From contig NC_070570.1 in NCBI RefSeq assembly GCF_026914185.1, positions 1,860,001-1,924,000 on the forward strand: a stretch of DNA of 64,000 bases. The letters are read 5' to 3'. Source of the DNA: Puccinia triticina (taxonomy: Eukaryota; Basidiomycota; Pucciniomycetes; Pucciniales; Pucciniaceae). Positions 23,876 to 35,277 of this stretch are shown here, piece by piece (position 1 is the first letter of the stretch; the number at the start of each line of letters is the position of its first letter). A program made the translations under genes and the position numbers. Below the pieces are notes generated by a model. The model saw nothing but the letters and a program-made list of their open reading frames with translations, was not told where the DNA came from and made no database searches.

Positions 23876-26800
23876 CTAATCATCATCAGTGCCGTCATCC
23901 TCCGCGTCGGTATTAAGAAACATATCTTCTTCAGCATCCTCCCCATCGTCCGCTCCCACTTCGAGTATTGCCTCCTCCAACTCAACATCTACTTCAGGCA
24001 GGTTTGATGAGCTTGCATATTCTGCTAAGCCCATTTTAGTCCGCATGTTGTCCCAATTGCGGAGCATTGATGTGCGGTATTCACTTGGCTGACAATGATT
24101 TGCAAGCCATGGGACATGTGAATGCCACTCTTCAACCAAGGCTGCGTGAAGAGTCTGTCGACAACGTAGCTCTTTACGAATTACTCGGAGTCGATCTCTT
24201 CGATCCAAGCCGTGCTGTCAAAACGATCCACATCTACATTTTCCGGTTGGTTTCCGAGCAGAGTGATACCTATAAAAAGAATGTAAAAGATCAGATAATG
24301 TATCCAACAGCAAATGTACATTCTAACACACGTTTACCCATTTCTGTTATTACATTCTCCACATGAGTATAGTAACTGATTGCCCAACCTACTGCCCTCG
24401 CTAACTCTTGAGAAATGAGTTCAAACTCTTCTTGGACTCTGTCCAAGATAAGAACACAGTTTATACCCGCTCGCACATTTGGCTCGATTGCCCAAGGGGC
24501 CTTTGACTGAAAATACAACCCGTCATTCCAGAATTGGTGATCAAGGGGCCAGCTGGAGAAAGTGTTGTAATCAAGAGGATAGTGGGATGAGTCGGTTGAT
24601 TGCTGATTCGGAAATTTCTGCAAGTATTCAGCAAACAGTTTGTTATACTTGTCAAGTAATCGTTCGACTGCTGGGCGGCGATTCCCCATTGCTTTGAGGA
24701 TTTTTTCTTTGAGCTCAGTCCCCACACGAGTCCCAAGTTTTTTCGCATCCAATAAGGGTTGGCGTTCTGCTCGGAGTTGGACAGCTTGGGTGTATAATTC
24801 ATTTTTCGAATTCCATAACAGCAGGAGCAGCCGTTGCTCATCGCCTGTCAGAAAAAACAGAAATCAATTTCAAGCTGCTTCCTGCAATCAAATGAAACGT
24901 ACTATTTTCCTCCCCGGAAGGCAAATCAATACCCAATGCCTCAGCTTCCGCAGCATCTTTGTTGAGTTTCTTGGACACCTTTTCGATCTTATCAGAAATC
25001 TTCTTGACCTCCGCATCCGATAAAAGATCAAGGTCCGGATCCGTCAGGCGCTCTCTGCATTGATTTTGCTCAGCAGTAACTCTAGAATTGGGAGTTTAAG
25101 GAAATACTTGCCTTAGGAGTTCAAGATTTGCTCGATGTTCATAAATCTTGACCAACTTTTCCCTTCGCTCCTGCTCTTCATCTGTGTGATCTGCTCGAAA
25201 CGTTCGCTGGTGGTTCCATTGCTTCCTGAAATATGATACTGTATACTTGCGGCCTGCCTTGAAAGGATTGTCGAGCAATAAGATCTTTTCTAGCTCTTTA
25301 CGGATCTCCCTGCGTCGAATTGATGCTAATTTGAACTTCCTGGACAGCCAATAGACTGAAAAATGTCTGGTCAGAGGGTCACTAATCCCAAATAAAAGAG
25401 AGAAACTCACCGAGTTTTTTCATCCCTCTTTTGTTGTGGTATTTTAATCGATGCCCGAGTGCGGAAAATTGGTGATTGCGACTTGCGTATCTCAGAGAAC
25501 TGACCAGCGTTGACAGATAGGACCACATTCGCTCCAACCCTTCACCGTCAGATAGCCCCCACCCCTTGTTCAAGCGAGGATTATAATCCAACTGGCACGT
25601 CCAATTGTGGACATACGAGTGAAATATTGAAGTTCCAAACGTTGCGCCCTTGATCAAATCCGGTAGAAGACCACGCTATTTGGTAGATGAGAGATGTAGT
25701 GCATCATTTCTAGTTCAAGTTTGAAATGAATCAGAATTGGAAGGGAGCGAGCGAATCAAGCTCACCAACTTGATATATTTATCAAGGGAGCATCCAATAT
25801 CGTATAAAATTCCTACCGGTCGATCCGGATCCACACCAAGCAACTTCTTCAGCAATGCTAAAGGGAGGGCCCTTAGCTCGCCAGACTTATAGATATTTGC
25901 CAAGGAGATTGCTGCATCATGTCAACAGCAACATCCCATGAGCCCGGTGTCGTCGCACCCCTTCCAAGTGGATTCATTCCTCTTATCGTCGGCAGCCTTA
26001 TGAGCATCTGCACATCGATCCGCCTAGTAATACCATGGCCAGTGCAAGTCAGAGAAGTTCATATGCCAAGCAAACACGTCATCACAAACACACACACCTG
26101 AGCTGGCGGCTTATTAACAAGCTCCATATGCCGGATTTCTTCGGTCATTTTTTCGACTGAACCTTCGGATAGGAAAATGTTGGGCATGTAAAGAGTCTCA
26201 GAATCGCGGCTTGCCTTCGCGTGGTGTCGGTGTTGAAAATTTCCATCCAAGCATACGACAAGACGATTCCGTGTGGACGCGGGGTAATCAGCGTCGTTAG
26301 ATGGCTTCGGACCAAAGCAAGCTGGGCATGATTGATTTGCCAATTTGTCGTGCTCAGTCAGGTTAAGCGCCTCGTCCATCAAGTCGTCTGTCCTCCTTTC
26401 TAGTGAACGGAATAGATCAACTGCGGCTGAGAAGGGCTTTCGCATATCTCGGGCCTACCAAAGGGTTTTTCTATGATTTAGTTTCCCATCTTTTTTTATC
26501 AGTGTAATCATCACTTACGTGTTTTTTGCCCTTGACACATAGTCGCTCCGAGCGCGGCTCGAGGAACTCAGTGAGTGCAACTGTGAAAGGCAACATCCCA
26601 ATGTTGCAGTTGTTCCAAAGCGAGTTGTGGAAGATCAGCAGAGGGAGCGAGAACGCCGTTTGAGGTTTCAGCGGGGAGCCGGCCAGATAACCGAGCCGCA
26701 ATAGACGGACTGCGTCATATGTACATTTACAAAATTCAACCGGCCTCCGCCTTTGTGCTGATAAAAGTGAAGGGAGGTGTCAAGATGGTCATCATAACTG

Positions 26801-27351
26801 GGCATGATCTTGCTGATTAGGAAAAAACAAAGGCACATACCGTATATGTCCACCATGTCAATGGGGCGAGTCGTCTTCTGCTGAGCTGTGCATTTACATG
26901 CGTCTGACTTGTATTCTTCATATGCGTTCGTGCCCGACCAGTTCTTCGTGTGCAACTTGAGCGTAAGGTACCAGGTGTGAAGTTGTTTCATCAAGCATGA
27001 CCAGTTGAATTCTCTAGCTCGTCGACGATATTCCTCTTGAATGGAATGGATGGAGGGGTCAATGCCTTCTTCTTGTTCTTCTTCTTCGGCGAAAGTTAAC
27101 CATCTCGAAGTAGTGTCTTCTTCCTCATCTTCGGACTCGGAATCTTCATGCTGCCGCTGAGACTCGTCGTTTGGATCGTAAGGAATCTGCATTGTTTCTG
27201 AGTTTTCAATCCTGTCTGGTTCTTCTGAAGCAATTATTTCTCTCCTGCGTAGTCGAGACCATGCGCTTGCGTTCAGGGCGGCATTCTGCGAGCGTCTGAG
27301 TCGTTGGGAGCGAGGTTCGCGTGGATTTTTTATCTTTGTGCGCCTGGCCAT
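23876..27351 (-). pseudogene. KDZ transposase (nonsense- and frameshift-damaged)
   Basis: Multi-exon transposase starting at ATG 27351 (MARRTKIKNPREPRSQRLRR). In order: an acidic region; the KDZ-associated cysteine cluster (KCTAQQ, later EFCKCTYDAVRLLRLGYL); CPACFG; the first catalytic Asp in VVCLDGNFQHRHHAK (26.24 kb); CDDTGLMGCCC; ILYDIGCSLDKYI (25.79 kb, second Asp); and SYVHNWTCQLDYNPRL with DGEGLERMWSYLSTL (25.55 kb, likely Glu). A long helical C-terminus ends in an Asp/Glu-rich tail at 23876. The codon expected for Arg in CCC-R-HD near 25.92 kb reads TGA, a CGA-to-TGA change at a CpG. After WIEEIDSE near 24.18 kb the frame stops, while the homologous C-terminus continues in another frame. 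It is therefore probably inactive, though recently so. Confidence 0.8.
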
Positions 27352-28535
27352 TTCTCTCACCGGTTTGGAAGCTGAGTACCTGAAGCTGGCTGGATAAGTA
27401 AGTTGCGAGAGGTGTCAAGAATATTGGTGACCGAGGCGGAAAAATCGAGATAAACGATACTGATGAAGCCCGGGGAAATTGCAGACAAGCGATGTTGATC
27501 GAGCCGAGGGCTGTGCCAGTTAGTTGAGACCGATGAAGCCAGCGGCAGAGAAGCCGAGAAAGCAAAAAGACGGCAAAGTAATCTGATAGACACGGCGAGG
27601 AGGATCCGGATGGGCGAGGGAGCTGAGGGCGATGAAGGTAAGAGAGGATAATTGTCAAAACCCAGCCCAAGTTAAACGCGCAATAATCCCATCCTTGTAC
27701 ACTATGATCAGCTACATAAACCAAATATCAACAATGGTACTCTCCTGGATCTTCTGAACTGAATACATTGCACCAGTTATGTATCCTGGAATTCTCAAAG
27801 ATAATTGCTCAATTTTGTTTGCTTGCCAGAGCTATACCAAGCAGAAATGGATAATTTCTAATCAAATTTTCACTGTGGGGAAAGGAGCAATCTGAATGAC
27901 TTGTACATCAGTCCCAACAGCTTTGAAGTTAAAAGCAACTGGGTATCATGACTAATTCTATTCAAAATTTTGAATTTTATTCCTTAGGCTACATAGGACG
28001 GCAGAGATTTGCTTAGATTGAGCAAGAGGTTTTGCCAAAAACCCTTGTTATTAGGGAAAGGGTGTACTTGGATATTGTGATCCCTTTTGTGTTTGATTTC
28101 CAACTGAACTGACAATTGGATGGATTAGTCTTTGATAAATTAATTTAATGTGCATGAACAAAGAAATCATGTGTTGACTGGAGCAAGAAAAGATTAATAA
28201 TAATTGACATACACTGCTATTTTGACTGGAAAATATACACTTTAAATTCTTGAATCGGACAGGACACATTTTATGGTGTTTAACAGTTTTTTCTGATGTG
28301 GTAGCATTGGCGGACTGTTATTGCTGCTATACTAACAGTACACTGTGTTGCATCACATTTAGTAGGAATATAATAATTATTTTATAGATGGCACTTCACA
28401 AAAACCATTATTAGATTGATTTGGACAAATGCAGGCAGGACAGGGATTTATCTGTTAGGACGGTTTATGTCTGAGGTTTTAGCAACTTTGCTGATACTCC
28501 TCCAGATTGGCTGAAATTTCAAAAAAACTCACTGG

Positions 28536-28946
28536 AGGACCTATTAACTGTGTCAGAGACACTGTTAACTGTGCCAGAGGCAAGGCACTATTAACTGTGT
28601 CAGAGACACTGTTTACTGTGCCGGAGGCACTATTAAGGGGTTTCAAAGTAGAACCGCACATGCAACTTGCAAGGCAAGGCAAACCGGTGTTCAACTCAAA
28701 TGTTGAACGCCGACTTGCAGTCTCCCCGCAAAACCGGGTTATGCAAAGTGACCTGCATGCATGCACGGGTCTACTTTGAAACCCCCTATTAACTGTGTCA
28801 GAGACACTGTTTACTGTGCCGGAGCCACTATTAACTGTGTCAGAGACACTGTTTACTGTGCCAGAGCCACTATTAACTGTGTCAGAGACACTGTTTATTG
28901 TGCCAGAGGCACTATTAACTGTGTCAGAGACACTGTTAATCACTGT
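28536..28946. repeat. Minisatellite of paired 13-nt hairpins
   Basis: About 42-bp units alternate the near-palindromes GTGTCAGAGACAC and GTGCC(A/G)GAGGCAC, each followed by an 8-nt AT-rich spacer such as TATTAACT. Roughly eight to nine half-unit pairs are present, split by a 149-bp MITE. Frames are open on both strands because the unit is a multiple of three, not because it codes. Confidence 0.8.
28637..28785. mobile_element. 149-bp MITE nested in the minisatellite
   Basis: Perfect 16-bp termini (GGGGTTTCAAAGTAGA and its complement) are flanked by CTATTAA on both sides (28630-28636 and 28786-28792). The host sequence is the minisatellite unit, so the empty site can be read directly. Confidence 0.8.
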
Positions 28947-28962
28947 GAAAAAAGTCAAGAGA

Positions 28963-29036
28963 CTGCTGCCAGTTGAGATGCAATATTACAAAAGCGCCTT
29001 TATAATATTGCATGTCAACTGGCAGCAGTTTCTTGA
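28963..29036. repeat. Palindrome with about 26-bp arms
   Basis: CTGCTGCCAGTTGAGATGCA and its inverted partner (TGCATGTCAACTGGCAGCAG) flank a short loop. The arm resembles the 37-bp TIR of the element at 45.41-48.41 kb (CTGCTTGCAGTTGAGATGCA), suggesting a minimal member of that family. Confidence 0.65.
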
Positions 29037-29530
29037 AATTTCTTGATTTTTTTCCACAGCAAATAGTGCCTTTAATAGTGCCTCTGCAATAGTCTTTTTT
29101 TTACAGCAATATGCCCCGCAAAACTGTGGACTTGTCAAGATCATCACTGCTGTCAAGCATATCCCTTCTTTCCAAACTGCCCAGACTGAGCCCATACCAG
29201 ATCTGCTCAATCTACAATTTAGAATTTGTTTTTTTTTGGGAGAAGTGGTCAACATTATGCCTGAGGGAAAAAATGTATAGTTGGGTTGTTCTATCTCTAT
29301 CTAATATTCTTTATAGAAGTATAAAAATTATTGAATTGGAGGAAAAAGACCATCATGTTTTGCTAGTCAGTTGTGTATATATAGTGATATTTAGAATGCA
29401 AGCCTTGGACAGAGGAAGGAATATTAGAAAAAAATTGACTACAAAAGAACAACCCTTGCACTAAGGAAGGTTAAAAATGCCTTACACAGTGCAAAGACTA
29501 TCTAAGAATAAAAAGACAGGTTACAACTAC

Positions 29531-31600
29531 TTATTCCATATTATCACTGTCCTCCTCCTCATCATCCTCGAAACCTTTTTCCGCTTGTTCTACCTCATCT
29601 TCATCCTCCTCCTCACTGCTTTCGCCAGATTTCTCCAAGTCAGAAGTGGTGGAAGAACCAAGCTTGCGTTTTTTCTTTGGGGCCGCTTTTTGTTTCCTCT
29701 TTGACTTCAGCGGTTTCAGGACCACATCACATTTACCTACAGAAACTATGGTTGGTGAAGTGTCACCCTCGAGAGTTTGACCATCAACGTGGAATCCTAG
29801 AGCGTTATTTTTGGGAGCGGGTGGGCCAATGAGCTGGACCCAATCTTCCTCTAACGCTTCAACAACAAGTTGGGCGTGTTTATCTCCCATGTCCCCCGGT
29901 CGCTTACAGAAGTGCTGGGGGGTAACACCGCAATCGTTGTCCTTCACCTGCAAACTGACTTTGAGTTTCAAAAGTCGCCATTGAGTGCGAGTACCAGGCC
30001 ATCCTTTGATCCATTGACCATGCGTTGCCTTTTCTGGATAAAAGCAGAGTGGATTTGATAAAAATTTTCTTACATACATACACGGTTTCAAAAGAAGAAG
30101 CTTACCGATTGCAGAATTGAGTTTGGCTCGGATGAAATCAATGTTGGCTTCTTTTTCTCCTTTGTCGTGTTTTGTGAACAATTGACAGGGCTTGTTCTGT
30201 GTGCGGGGTCTCTTCTTTGTTACAACTGGTGTAGATTCTTTGCCGGTGATCTTCTTGATGACGTGTTGACCTCTAAGAAAATCAACAAAGTTGAAAACCG
30301 GATCGTCCTCAGTCGAGTACATATCCAGAAAAAATTTGCCTAGATGACTGCCCCCGCTGAACTTTAGAGTGGCATCTTTGCCTTGCAATCCAACAACCAG
30401 AAAGCCTTCAGTACCAAACCTTCGGCTGAGCTGTTTCAACTTTCTTAATGAGAAAAGGGACGATCAGATGCAACACACCAAACAAACAGAATTAAATCAA
30501 GGCATCACTTACGTCAGCAACGACCTTGCGAGCCCAGCAATCCGAATCAAAGGTTGCTGATTTGTGCTTTTTAAGTAAAGATGTGGAGGCGTTTTCGTTG
30601 TTGGTTGCAATATCGATGCCATCAGTTGGATTGTCTTGTCCCAAAAAGGATTCTAAGAAGTCAGGATCCTTCCACTTCTTCTGAGTCGCAGGATCTACTA
30701 GCTTCCAAAGTCTACCGCATTCACGCTTACGATCATCGGGATGCATGTTTGCTGCAATCAAAAAAATATTACCGGTGAATTTCCGAACTCAATAATTCAA
30801 GGAAGATACCAAGAAAGCGCACAATCATTAAAAGCCTTCCTAGCAACTGGATCGTACTTGCAGAAAGTGTTATAGGTGGTCGAGCCTCTGGGATTTGCCC
30901 CCTCGCCAACATATCGTAAACACGGTCCGATTTCAAGCTTGTTCTTGTACGCTATCAAGTAAAGCTTCTGCTGATACTCCTTGTACGCAGAGTTAAGCTC
31001 AAGCTTGTCTTCACTTGTAAGACAAGCATATTGAGCATTTTGAGCGACAAGTTTCATGAGCTGGTCGAGTTCCATATGATCGGCTTTCTCAACTAGGCTG
31101 GCTGCAGTCTTAGCACGTGGAGGGGGCTTTAGTTTGGCGATTTCAGGGTTGGATTCGTGGCTGGTGGTACACGAGTGTACTGAGTTTGAGTGGGCTGCCA
31201 AGTTTGTGGGGTTTGCAGCGCTAGTGGTGGCTGGAGGACGATGTGCAGATAAATCAGGTTGTCCAGTATGGTACATAGGCTGGCCGTCCTGAGGTAACGG
31301 AGCTGGTCCTGGCGGCTTAAAGTGGGCTGGCACTGTCAGACCATTCGTTGGATCCAACGGTATTTCAAAGGTACCTCGGGGGTTCACCTGACTGAGGGGC
31401 CTTCCATACTGCAGGTTTGGGTCGGGGTTCAATGGCTGGTATGGGTCTGGATAGTAGTGAGACAGATCATTTGACTGATTAACAACAGTTTCGAATGGAT
31501 CGGAAGCGCTATATTCACGGTGCAAGAGTTCAAATGGTTCAAATCCGTCATCTAGACAAAGCAAGGACGGGCACTGAGACATGTATCCAAATAAGTCCAT
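29531..31600 (-). CDS. Transposon-borne protein with HMG-box-like segment
   Basis: The second gene of the KDZ element. The first in-frame ATG is at 31600 (MDLFGYMSQCPS), although the frame is open to 31696 behind a possible acceptor, so an upstream exon may exist. A Pro-rich N-terminal half is followed by a helical block (LVEKADHMELDQLMKLVAQN). Then comes RGSTTYNTFCKYDPVARKAF, and in the next exon (30.75-30.5 kb) DDRKRECGRLWKLVDPATQK. This spacing of aromatic and basic residues recalls an HMG-box. The last exons (30.44-29.53 kb) form a globular region and end in a basic then strongly acidic tail (KPLKSKRKQK, then EEEDEDEVEQ). It may bind DNA or chromatin for the element. The first intron junction does not keep phase cleanly, so the copy may be damaged. 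Confidence 0.55.
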
Positions 31601-32020
31601 TTGGGATGGCGGAGGCAAGTGGAAGATGTGTGAGTGCGGCTTGAGTTCTTGGAGGTGTGATTGATCGTTTGGCTTGAAGATAATCTGTGTGTTCAATCTG
31701 GATGGAAGCGGAAAAGAAATTTATTTTCATTCAGTCAAAATTTGCCTTATTTGGGGTGCTGGTGGGATCATAAAACATGAAGCAATATTCTACCGGTGTT
31801 GCTTGTGAGTCAGCAATATGTGGTGTAAGGTTGTTTGATCTGAAGAAAAGCAGAAAATTGTGTGGGTTTAAATCAACTACAGTTCCTTTTTGGTTAAATT
31901 ATTGGGAGGATATGACTTACGCTAATGTTGGACTTGGCACGGTTCTGATTTATGAGAGTTGAATTAGAACGGTGGATAGACTGTAGACTGGGCACTGTAA
32001 ATATTACAATCGGTTGGAAA

Positions 32021-32300
32021 TCCGGGTGATCCGATGGGGTGTGGTCTGCCGGACAAAGTGCCGAGTGGAGGTGTGATGACGGGGGTGATGTGCTGTGGGC
32101 TGGCTGCAGTAGGGGGATCATATGACCGGTAGGCCGGCCGCCGACTTGTAAAAAAATGAGTGGCCCGACTTTTGGAGTTTGCGGGAGGTCTGGGGATTTT
32201 GGAGTTGCTAGAATCGCACACTAAAAAACACCCTCTAGCGTGTATTAAACCGCCCCTACATACCTCGGTACAGTATGTTAGTATGTAGTGGCCACAGGTG
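32021..32300 (-). repeat. Right terminal inverted repeat of the KDZ element
   Basis: Inverted partner of 23182-23461. The outermost bases are CCACAGGTG, followed by the target duplication GATGAAAC. Confidence 0.85.
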
Positions 32301-32308
32301 GATGAAAC

Positions 32309-32756
32309 AAATTGAATATATACATAGTGTGCAATGCTCACAGCCAATCAGAACAAATCCAGATTTTTTTTTCTCCTGTCTTTTTGGTCAGCAATATGAA
32401 TAGAAAAGATATCCCGAATGCCATGCCCTTTGCCTCGATTTCCCCACTTCTATTTACATTCGCTGGCTCCGGTGGCCCTGGGGTATTAGTTCAAGGGCTA
32501 GAGACAGTAGGAAGTCATGCCTACTTACACAGAAGAAAGAAGTGGCCGGTGAGAATTTGGCCCGCTTTGAGAAGTTGAGAAAGGTGAGGAATTTGCTGGA
32601 GGGTGAGCGTCCGCTGGTTCTTGTGGGCCGGATGAGGAGAAGCTAGGCTGGGTTGTTCTCCCATGGTCGCCAGTGGGGGGCGGTTGCTGTGCTTGGGCAA
32701 TAAAACCCGCCTGGGCCTAGCCCGCCCCCCGCCAGGACGAGCCAGCACGAACCACG
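32309..32756. other. Transposon-gene boundary and promoter of the next gene
   Basis: 448 bp separate the KDZ target duplication from the ATG at 32757. Base composition shifts sharply from AT-rich to GC-rich around 32.65 kb. No distinct promoter element can be assigned. Confidence 0.45.
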
Positions 32757-34373
32757 ATGTCAGCCAACTACGCCATCTACACCTCCCCCAGCCACCAGCC
32801 GATCCCAGACCATCTGCCGACACTCATCGTCACCCCGCAGGGCAAGCCCCAGCAGGTGCTGTATACCTACCTCCACACCAACTGCAACCAGGAGAACTAC
32901 CTGCTCACGCCCTCCGACCAGGGCGACCTCTGCGTAGCCAAGCTATTCCCGCCCAAGCACACCAGGAAAACCCAGTCATCCACCGGCCACCCCCAGTCCA
33001 CCGCCGACCGCTCGGCTATCAAGTGCGAGGCCTCCCGCAACCTCAAGTGGACCATCCGCAACGAAGGCATCCAGAACCCCGTCTACAAGCTTACCCTGCC
33101 CAACCCGGAGAACCCCCAGATCGAACAGCCCCTGTTCCAAGTCAGCAAACCGAACCCCAACTGTCCTTGGTGGACCCTATTCTACTTCACGTCAGTCTCC
33201 GCACTCACACACACACATACACTCTCTACTGCTCTGACTCTCTCTTTCTATACAGATATGCGGGCCATCTCATCCCGCCCAAACGCATCGAGTTTGGCAA
33301 AATCCTCAAGGCCCAGCCGAATGGCTCCAAGTCCTCCGGTGAAACCAAGATCACGGTGACCGGGAAGACCGAAGAAGAGAAGGCGGTCTGGCGCACGCTG
33401 GGCGAGGGCAACGAAGACATGGTCGAATGTCAGTCGGACTTGCCCCTTCCTTACCAAAAAAAAAAAACCCCCAAAACTGATGATATCTGTACTATGTGTA
33501 GGGATCCTTGTGTGCGCAGCGTTGAACGTGTTGGACGAGGAGATCTCGAAAGCGGCCGAAGCTGCCGGCGTCCAGCTCTCCGCCCGCCCCTCGGCCACCC
33601 GTGCACCCCCACAGACCCAGCAGGCCCCGCACCCGGCTCCACAGAAGCCGCACGCCCACCAGCCGCAGCCGCAAGGCCACCATCCGGCAGCCGGCCGGGC
33701 GCAAGACCGCCAGCTGCATCCGACCGGAAACGCCCACCGCCCGCCCGTCGCCGCGCCCATCCGCCCGGCCGTCTACAACAACAACAACACCACCACCAAC
33801 CCCAAGCCTCCCGGGCCCTCCCCGCCCTCTTCCCATCCTCGGCCCGCGGGCCCTCTCCAGCCCCGGCCCGGCTCCGGCGGCTCCCCCATCCCCTCTTCCC
33901 AGAGAGCCCCCGCGTACCATCCCCAACAACAACAACAGGTCCGTGGGCCGCCGGCTTCTAATGGCCTCCCTCCCGGCGCCATGCATGCCCCCGTCGCCCA
34001 GCGCGGCCCCGTCCCGGCCCCCACCCACCCCCACCATCATCCTAAACCTGACCATTATAACAACGACCTCCCCTCCTCCGACCTCGCCTACGCCCGCGCC
34101 GCTCCCGCCCGCCACCCCCTCCCTCCTCCTCACTCCCATCCCCACCACCACCCACAACAACAACAGCTGCCCCCGCGCGCCCATCCCAGCCCCCAACACT
34201 ATCCCCAGCACCAACAACACCATCCCTCGCCCCCCCGATCAAACCCCCTCGGCCCCCGCCAACGCCACCCGTCCACTCCGCCCACCCATCCGCCCCCGAC
34301 CCACGCCTCCAGAGCTCCCATCCAGGTCCCCAACTACCCCATCCAAACCCACGCCCACAAACAGGCCCGATAA
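32757..34373 (+). CDS. Protein with conserved-looking N-terminal domain and Pro/His-rich tail, 492 aa
   Basis: Exons 32757-33190, 33256-33428 and 33502-34373 join in frame (1,479 nt). Residues 1-210 form a globular, probably beta-rich region with PLFQVSKPNPNCPWWTLFYF, YAGHLIPPKRIEFGKI, KTEEEKAVWRTLGEGNEDMV and WILVCAALNVLDEE. The exon-junction regularity and third-position GC suggest a constrained host gene, but I cannot name the family. From about residue 230 it is low complexity: Pro, His, Gln and Ala rich, probably disordered. There is no signal peptide or membrane segment. An intron contains a short CA repeat. Large antisense frames here are artefacts of GC-rich codon bias. Function is unknown. 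Confidence 0.8.
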
Positions 34374-35277
34374 CTCCCCCCCCCGCCCCCCCCGCCGATC
34401 TCTCCCCTTTTTTTGCTTGATCTTACGTCCCCTTAGTAGTAGTCCCCCCTCGTCTGCCTCCGCTTGCCCTGCCCGTCGTCTTGCTTCTTTGTTGCCACGC
34501 CCCCTTGTACTTGTTTAAGCGCGCCGACTCCCCCAAGCCTCCCCGCTCTATATACGTCTGTCCCCTCGCCCCCTTTCACATACATACTTAATATCACTGT
34601 CCTATCCCTTCCTCCAGTCTTATTTTATATATAAATAACTCGTTTTTTTTTTTGTCGTGTTTTGTTTATTGGTGCGGTGATCCTTCGTTCGGTCTGGTAA
34701 TATACAGACTCTTGGGGCCTCTCCATCGTGATTTCTTTGTGGGCGCATGTGCGGGGTGGATGGTTGTGAGGGCCTGATTATGGGCTGCAGATAAGCTCTC
34801 CACGCGGACTGCGCGTGCAAAGCCGGACACTGTCCGACGAGGGATCGAGGGGGTTTTTGCTCCAGAGCGAGGCGCCCAACGCAGCTCGTCCAGGCGCAGA
34901 AACATGCTCGCTTCGCTGTCCTTCTTGCTCTGTGCAGGCTGACGGGACCAGGATTGTCCTGGATAAAGATGTGTAGGAGTGTTTTCCTTAAAGAGGTTTC
35001 GCACTCCTTGAGCATCCCTCAAGCCGCCGCCTCTGATCATCCACCCACAAGCTTCTCTACTGTGGACTCTTTCGGGTGCTTTCACAGCACACCTCCATTC
35101 TCACTATGGATGGAGAGGAGGGTCCAGAGGATGGATGCAGGCGAAGGCTGAGGCTGCCCGGCCGGCGGAAGTCACCCGCCCAGACCAGTGACACTCGCGG
35201 GACAGATGTGCACACAGGACTGGCGGCGGCGGCGGCGCTGGCGTGGACGGCAACACTGCACAAGACGGCCGGGCTCG
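34374..35277. other. 3' and 5' flanks between two plus-strand genes
   Basis: GC-rich, with T-rich runs after the stop typical of a 3' UTR. Upstream ATGs at 35076 and 35106 are not in a frame joining the chorismate mutase exons. No separate gene is supported. Confidence 0.45.

Larger units (their letters stand above)
23182..32300 (-). mobile_element. Complete KDZ-superfamily DNA transposon, 9,119 bp
   Basis: The ends are inverted copies of about 280 bp starting CACCTGTGGCCACTACATA (23182-23461 and 32021-32300). GATGAAAC is repeated exactly at 23174-23181 and 32301-32308, an 8-bp target duplication. Between the TIRs lie a KDZ transposase gene and a second gene, both on the minus strand. They are separated by 2 kb (27.4-29.5 kb) that holds no gene but carries a hairpin minisatellite, a nested 149-bp MITE and a 30-bp-arm palindrome. 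KDZ (Kyakuja-Dileera-Zisupton) elements are typical of basidiomycetes. Clear ends make this a well-defined full-length copy. Confidence 0.88.

Noticed and set aside
28479..28958. 159-codon ORF with VSDTVNS repeats
   Set aside because: Translation of the hairpin minisatellite; the nested MITE also falls inside the frame.
33492..34223. 243-codon antisense ORF and other long frames over 33.5-34.5 kb
   Set aside because: Shadows of the GC-rich, Pro/His-coding third exon; low-complexity Gly/Val/Arg content is typical of antisense to such codons.
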